A DNA stretch of 64,000 nucleotides, taken from positions 124,001-188,000 of the forward strand of contig NZ_JAYGIN010000014.1 of assembly GCF_034931005.1 (NCBI RefSeq), written 5' to 3'. Position numbers and translations under genes: made by a program. Below are positions 60,747 to 64,000 of this stretch, piece by piece. This DNA comes from Arcicella sp034931005. Lineage in GTDB: Bacteria > Bacteroidota > Bacteroidia > Cytophagales > Spirosomataceae. The notes beneath the pieces were generated by a model. It was not told where the DNA came from. It did no database searches and worked only from the letters and a program-made list of their open reading frames with translations. The first letter of the stretch is position 1, and each line of letters starts with the position of its first letter.

Positions 60747-61805
60747 TTAATACTGAACTTTTCTGTCTTGGTATTGAGTTTTTTCAACTCCCGATTCGAA
60801 CAGTTTGACAACAAATTTATCAAGTTGTTTACGCCCTATACTTTTGAACCATTTAGTTTCACCAAACTTACGTACAAGTATTGGACTAATTCTATAATAG
60901 GTTTTAACAAACAATCTTCCATGCCAATTTCTTGCAAGTGTATTGTCTCTAAACCGTCTTAATGCCCAAACTTCAGGACAATCATATGAACCGTAAATAG
61001 AAGTTGCAATATAACATCCTTCAGAAGAGATGTCAATTGTTGGTGTTTGATAAGATGAATCATATACCTTTATTTTTTCTGAATATTGAAGGATTATATT
61101 TTTATTAAATTCCTTATCTTGAAGCAGATTAATATACCCATTATGCATTTTAATTCCACGCTTCCATGCATCAGATGCAAGAGTTCCAAAAGTGTCTTCG
61201 AATGTTTCTGTCAAACAATTGCCGAAATTATAAATTATGCCAGCCGAAGCTGATACATTATTAACATATTGTTGAGTGTAGTTATTTCTAATTTGAATAT
61301 CTATTTTGTTGTAATGGCTTTTTGCAGCATTGTACAACATTTCAGAAATCAATAAAATTTGTGCATAAAGCTCAGTTACAACATTTGTTTGTTCTTCACT
61401 ATCAACAATTCTATTTTTTACCAAATGAAACGTCGAAGGAATACAATTGCTTACGGATATGGCTGCATTTTGAATCTCTGAAATTTTACAAGACATTCCT
61501 CTAAAGAACACAACGTAAAAATTAGCTTCCCAACTACTTGGGTCTTTGACTAATATCATATCATAATATCTAAGAGCGTTTTCATTATTGTGACTATCTT
61601 TGGCTCTTCTTGCAACTTCATATAAGTTTGTTAACTCCGATGATGTGTCAATTTTTACAGTTCCTGTAACTTCAATTGTACCATCAATTATCATCTTCTT
61701 TGCTTCTTCAACAGAATATTTTGTACTGCAAGATTGGCAGATAAAAACACCATCTTCTTTTATCAAATTAGTGCTATCACATATTTCACACGTTAATACT
61801 TTCAT
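60747..61805 (-). CDS. Zinc-ribbon/TPR-like protein with CFI-box C-terminal domain
   Basis: 352 residues. N-terminal zinc ribbon C6-C9 and C23-C26 (CEIC..CQSC), a helical, TPR-like part (DSHNNENALRYYDMILVKDPSSWEANF), and a C-terminal CFI-box: CYIATSIYGS (264-273), CPEVWALRRFRDNTL and YYRISP. This box ends many bacterial proteins of unknown role. No partner is obvious; the gene downstream is unknown. Confidence 0.8.
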   Translation of the reverse strand: MKVLTCEICDSTNLIKEDGVFICQSCSTKYSVEEAKKMIIDGTIEVTGTVKIDTSSELTNLYEVARRAKDSHNNENALRYYDMILVKDPSSWEANFYVVFFRGMSCKISEIQNAAISVSNCIPSTFHLVKNRIVDSEEQTNVVTELYAQILLISEMLYNAAKSHYNKIDIQIRNNYTQQYVNNVSASAGIIYNFGNCLTETFEDTFGTLASDAWKRGIKMHNGYINLLQDKEFNKNIILQYSEKIKVYDSSYQTPTIDISSEGCYIATSIYGSYDCPEVWALRRFRDNTLARNWHGRLFVKTYYRISPILVRKFGETKWFKSIGRKQLDKFVVKLFESGVEKTQYQDRKVQY

Positions 61806-62137
61806 AGTTTCAGTCTCTTTTGCTACTTGTTGTTTGTTTTATAATGGTAGTTAATACGTGTATTTGCGAAGTTTCTAATTTGGCTAAAATACACCTGTAA
61901 TTACTTTGGTAAAAAATGTGTTATGCAAAATTCCAATATGGCACAACACTCAAATATACAAAAGTGTTGTAGTACTTTTGGGAATTTTCGACATTTTGCT
62001 AATCATTATTTTGGGAATACTAAAATTTTTCAAAACCTCCCACAATCTACAAAATCCCATCTCCCCAACCAAGCCTATTTATTATACGGCAAAGGCTTAA
62101 ATCCTATCTCTGCCAAATCCAAGCATAAATATCTCGC
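61806..62137. other. Gene-free region upstream of purL
   Basis: Divergent promoter region. Two short open frames (61906-62100 and 61923-62159) overlap in different frames and look fortuitous. Nothing else recognised. Confidence 0.4.
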
Positions 62138-62164
62138 TTTGTTCATTTTTAAGCCCTAAATTTG
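62138..62164 (+). promoter_or_regulatory. Candidate purL promoter
   Basis: TTTG (62138-62141), 15-bp spacer, TAAATTTG (62157-62164), 34 bp before the ATG: the best two-part Bacteroidota-type promoter in the window. Confidence 0.55.
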
Positions 62165-62198
62165 TACTCTTCAATGTTTAATCAAAATTGCTTATAAA

Positions 62199-64000
62199 AT
62201 GATTCATTTCTTCGGAAGTCCTTGGAGTGCTAACTCCAACACCGTTTTTGCGGTTCAAACGAAAGACCAATTCTCTCAAGAAGACATCTCTAAATTGTTG
62301 TGGTTATTTAATAGTTCGCTTGACAATAAATATACCATCACCAATAATAATGAATCATCGCTGAATGCAGTTTTTGTGGGGCCTCGTGCTGCTATGATTA
62401 CGCCTTGGAGTACCAATGCCGTAGAAATCACGCAAAATATGGGTATTTCGGGCATTATCAGAATTGAAGAATTTACAGAAGTATCGGAAGATTTTACGGA
62501 TTTCGACCCGATGCTTTCTCAAAAATATACCCAACTCCACCAATCAATTTATACCGTTAATGTTCAGCCTGAGCCAATTTTAGAAATTGAAGACATTGCG
62601 GCTTACAACAAACAAGAAGGATTGTCACTGAGTAATGAGGAGGTTGATTATTTGAATAATTTATCTGTAAAATTAGGTAGAAAATTAACGGATTCTGAGG
62701 TTTTTGGATTCTCGCAAGTAAACTCGGAACACTGTCGCCACAAAATTTTTAACGGTACTTTTGTTATCGACGGAGAAGAAAAAGAAACTTCGCTTTTCAA
62801 ATTAATCAAGAAGACTTCGCAAGAAAATCCAAACGATATTGTTTCTGCTTATAAAGATAACGTTGCCTTCATCAAAGGTCCAAAAGTTACGCAATTTGCC
62901 CCTCTAAGTGCTGATAAACCCGATTTTTACGCTGAAAAAGAATTTGATTCTGTCATTTCTGTCAAAGCAGAAACGCATAATTTCCCTACTACGGTTGAGC
63001 CTTTCAATGGGGCTGCAACAGGTTCGGGTGGTGAAATTCGTGACCGTTTAGCGGGCGGACAAGGTTCTTTACCGTTGGCAGGAACAGCTGTTTATATGAC
63101 TTCTTATTCACGTTTAGAAGAAAATCGTCTTTGGGAAAAAGGTATGAATGAGCGTGATTGGTTGTATCAAACGCCAATGGATATTTTGATTAAAGCCTCA
63201 AATGGTGCGTCTGATTTTGGAAATAAATTCGGTCAGCCATTGATTACGGGTTCGGTTTTAACTTTTGAACACGAAGAAACCCCCTCTAACTCCCCCGATG
63301 GAGGAGAACAAAAAAGCCGCAAATTAGGTTTCGATAAAGTAATTATGTTGGCGGGTGGAATTGGCTATGGAAAAGAAAGTCAAGCCATTAAGCAAAAGCC
63401 AAGTGTAGGCGATAAAGTGGTGATTTTGGGCGGTGAAAACTACCGAATTGGTATGGGAGGAGCGGCAGTTTCTTCGGCTGATACGGGTGCTTTTGGTTCG
63501 GGAATTGAATTAAATGCTATTCAACGTTCTAATCCAGAAATGCAAAAACGTGCCGCCAACGCCATTCGTGGTTTGGTAGAAAGCGACCATAATCCAATTG
63601 TTTCTATTCACGACCACGGTGCGGGTGGACACTTAAACTGTCTTTCGGAATTGGTTGAAGAAACGGGCGGTTTGATTGATTTAGATAAATTACCAGTGGG
63701 CGACCCAACGCTTTCGGCTAAGGAAATTATCGGAAACGAGTCGCAAGAACGTATGGGTTTAGTGATTGGCGAAGCCGATTTAGACATACTCCAACGCATT
63801 GCCGACCGTGAACGCTCACCTATGTACGCAGTGGGTGATATTACGGGAAGTCACCGTTTTACGTTTGAATCGAAAACAACAGGAGCGAAGCCAATGGACT
63901 TTGCGATTGAAGATATGTTCGGAAGTTCTCCAAAAGTGATTATGGAGGATAAAACCATTGAAAGAAATTACGCAGCATTAGACTATTCATCTGAAAATAT
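62199..64000 (+). CDS. purL: Phosphoribosylformylglycinamidine synthase, N-terminal part (runs off the window)
   Basis: Purine synthesis enzyme turning FGAR into FGAM with glutamine and ATP; the long single-chain type. The open frame from ATG 62199 continues to the window end (600 codons seen). Motifs: FSQVNSEHCRHKIFNGTF (linker and formylglycinamide region), SVKAETHNFPTTVEPFNGAATGSGGEIRDR (ATP/metal site), RIGMGGAAVSS and SIHDHGAGGHLNCLSEL. Odd: between FEHEE and RKLGFDKV about 12 residues (TPSNSPDGGEQK) come from a ccccctctaactccccc-type repeat and are not expected in the family. Confidence 0.96.
   Translation, partial: MIHFFGSPWSANSNTVFAVQTKDQFSQEDISKLLWLFNSSLDNKYTITNNNESSLNAVFVGPRAAMITPWSTNAVEITQNMGISGIIRIEEFTEVSEDFTDFDPMLSQKYTQLHQSIYTVNVQPEPILEIEDIAAYNKQEGLSLSNEEVDYLNNLSVKLGRKLTDSEVFGFSQVNSEHCRHKIFNGTFVIDGEEKETSLFKLIKKTSQENPNDIVSAYKDNVAFIKGPKVTQFAPLSADKPDFYAEKEFDSVISVKAETHNFPTTVEPFNGAATGSGGEIRDRLAGGQGSLPLAGTAVYMTSYSRLEENRLWEKGMNERDWLYQTPMDILIKASNGASDFGNKFGQPLITGSVLTFEHEETPSNSPDGGEQKSRKLGFDKVIMLAGGIGYGKESQAIKQKPSVGDKVVILGGENYRIGMGGAAVSSADTGAFGSGIELNAIQRSNPEMQKRAANAIRGLVESDHNPIVSIHDHGAGGHLNCLSELVEETGGLIDLDKLPVGDPTLSAKEIIGNESQERMGLVIGEADLDILQRIADRERSPMYAVGDITGSHRFTFESKTTGAKPMDFAIEDMFGSSPKVIMEDKTIERNYAALDYSSEN

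Noticed and set aside
61906..62159. Two overlapping small open frames upstream of purL
   Set aside because: They overlap in different frames, have no recognisable start context and cover the purL promoter.

Overview
The window is AT-rich DNA from a member of the Bacteroidota, most likely order Cytophagales (Emticicia/Arcicella/Flectobacillus-like; the genus is inference). The signs are a type IX secretion sorting domain on an aminopeptidase, many TAnnTTTG promoter boxes, a propeller sensor kinase paired with a LytTR regulator, and DUF2911, DUF1080 and CFI-box proteins. Genes lie on both strands in short operons. Most is chromosomal housekeeping; no phage, integrase, transposase or CRISPR array was seen.

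Layout. 0-11 kb: 3' part of alaS, pabB, a homing-endonuclease-like protein, a LytTR regulator with its propeller sensor kinase, leuS and an RluA pseudouridine synthase. 11-20 kb: MATE exporter, M1 peptidase, sugar isomerase-like protein, Tet-type MFS exporter, two secreted proteins, pyrD and a 39-bp minisatellite. 20-29 kb: two glycosyltransferases, tRNA-Arg(CCU) with a broken second copy, hflX, an AAA+/M41 protease fusion, a DUF2911 protein, a papain-like protease with an acidic tail. 29-35 kb: atpG-atpA, a membrane protein/kinase/NarL-type regulator operon and an orphan LytTR protein. 35-46 kb: ABC exporter, Nudix, GrpB, an accessory stretch (RES-like protein, unknown protein, HigBA toxin-antitoxin) and pyruvate carboxylase fused to a gamma-glutamylcyclotransferase-like domain. 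46-64 kb: pdxA, a second Tat-type sugar isomerase, a D-2-hydroxyacid dehydrogenase, a metallophosphatase, a T9SS M1 peptidase, a DUF1080 protein, katG, a YafY/DinB pair, an EEP-family protein, two poorly known genes and the 5' part of purL.

The unusual content is in three places. (1) The protein at 23.8-25.7 kb joins a Clp/HSP100-type ATPase to an FtsH-type M41 zinc peptidase with no membrane segment. (2) Pyruvate carboxylase carries an extra C-terminal domain, and its 3' end with terminator is duplicated about 1.1 kb downstream, bracketing HigBA and a MITE-like element. (3) The intergenic DNA is unusually rich in short palindromic and tandem repeats. At 59.6-60.0 kb three tandem hairpin units occur, two of which hold exactly the same 24-bp loop in opposite orientations. 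Several repeats have run into coding sequence (alaS, purL, gene ends).
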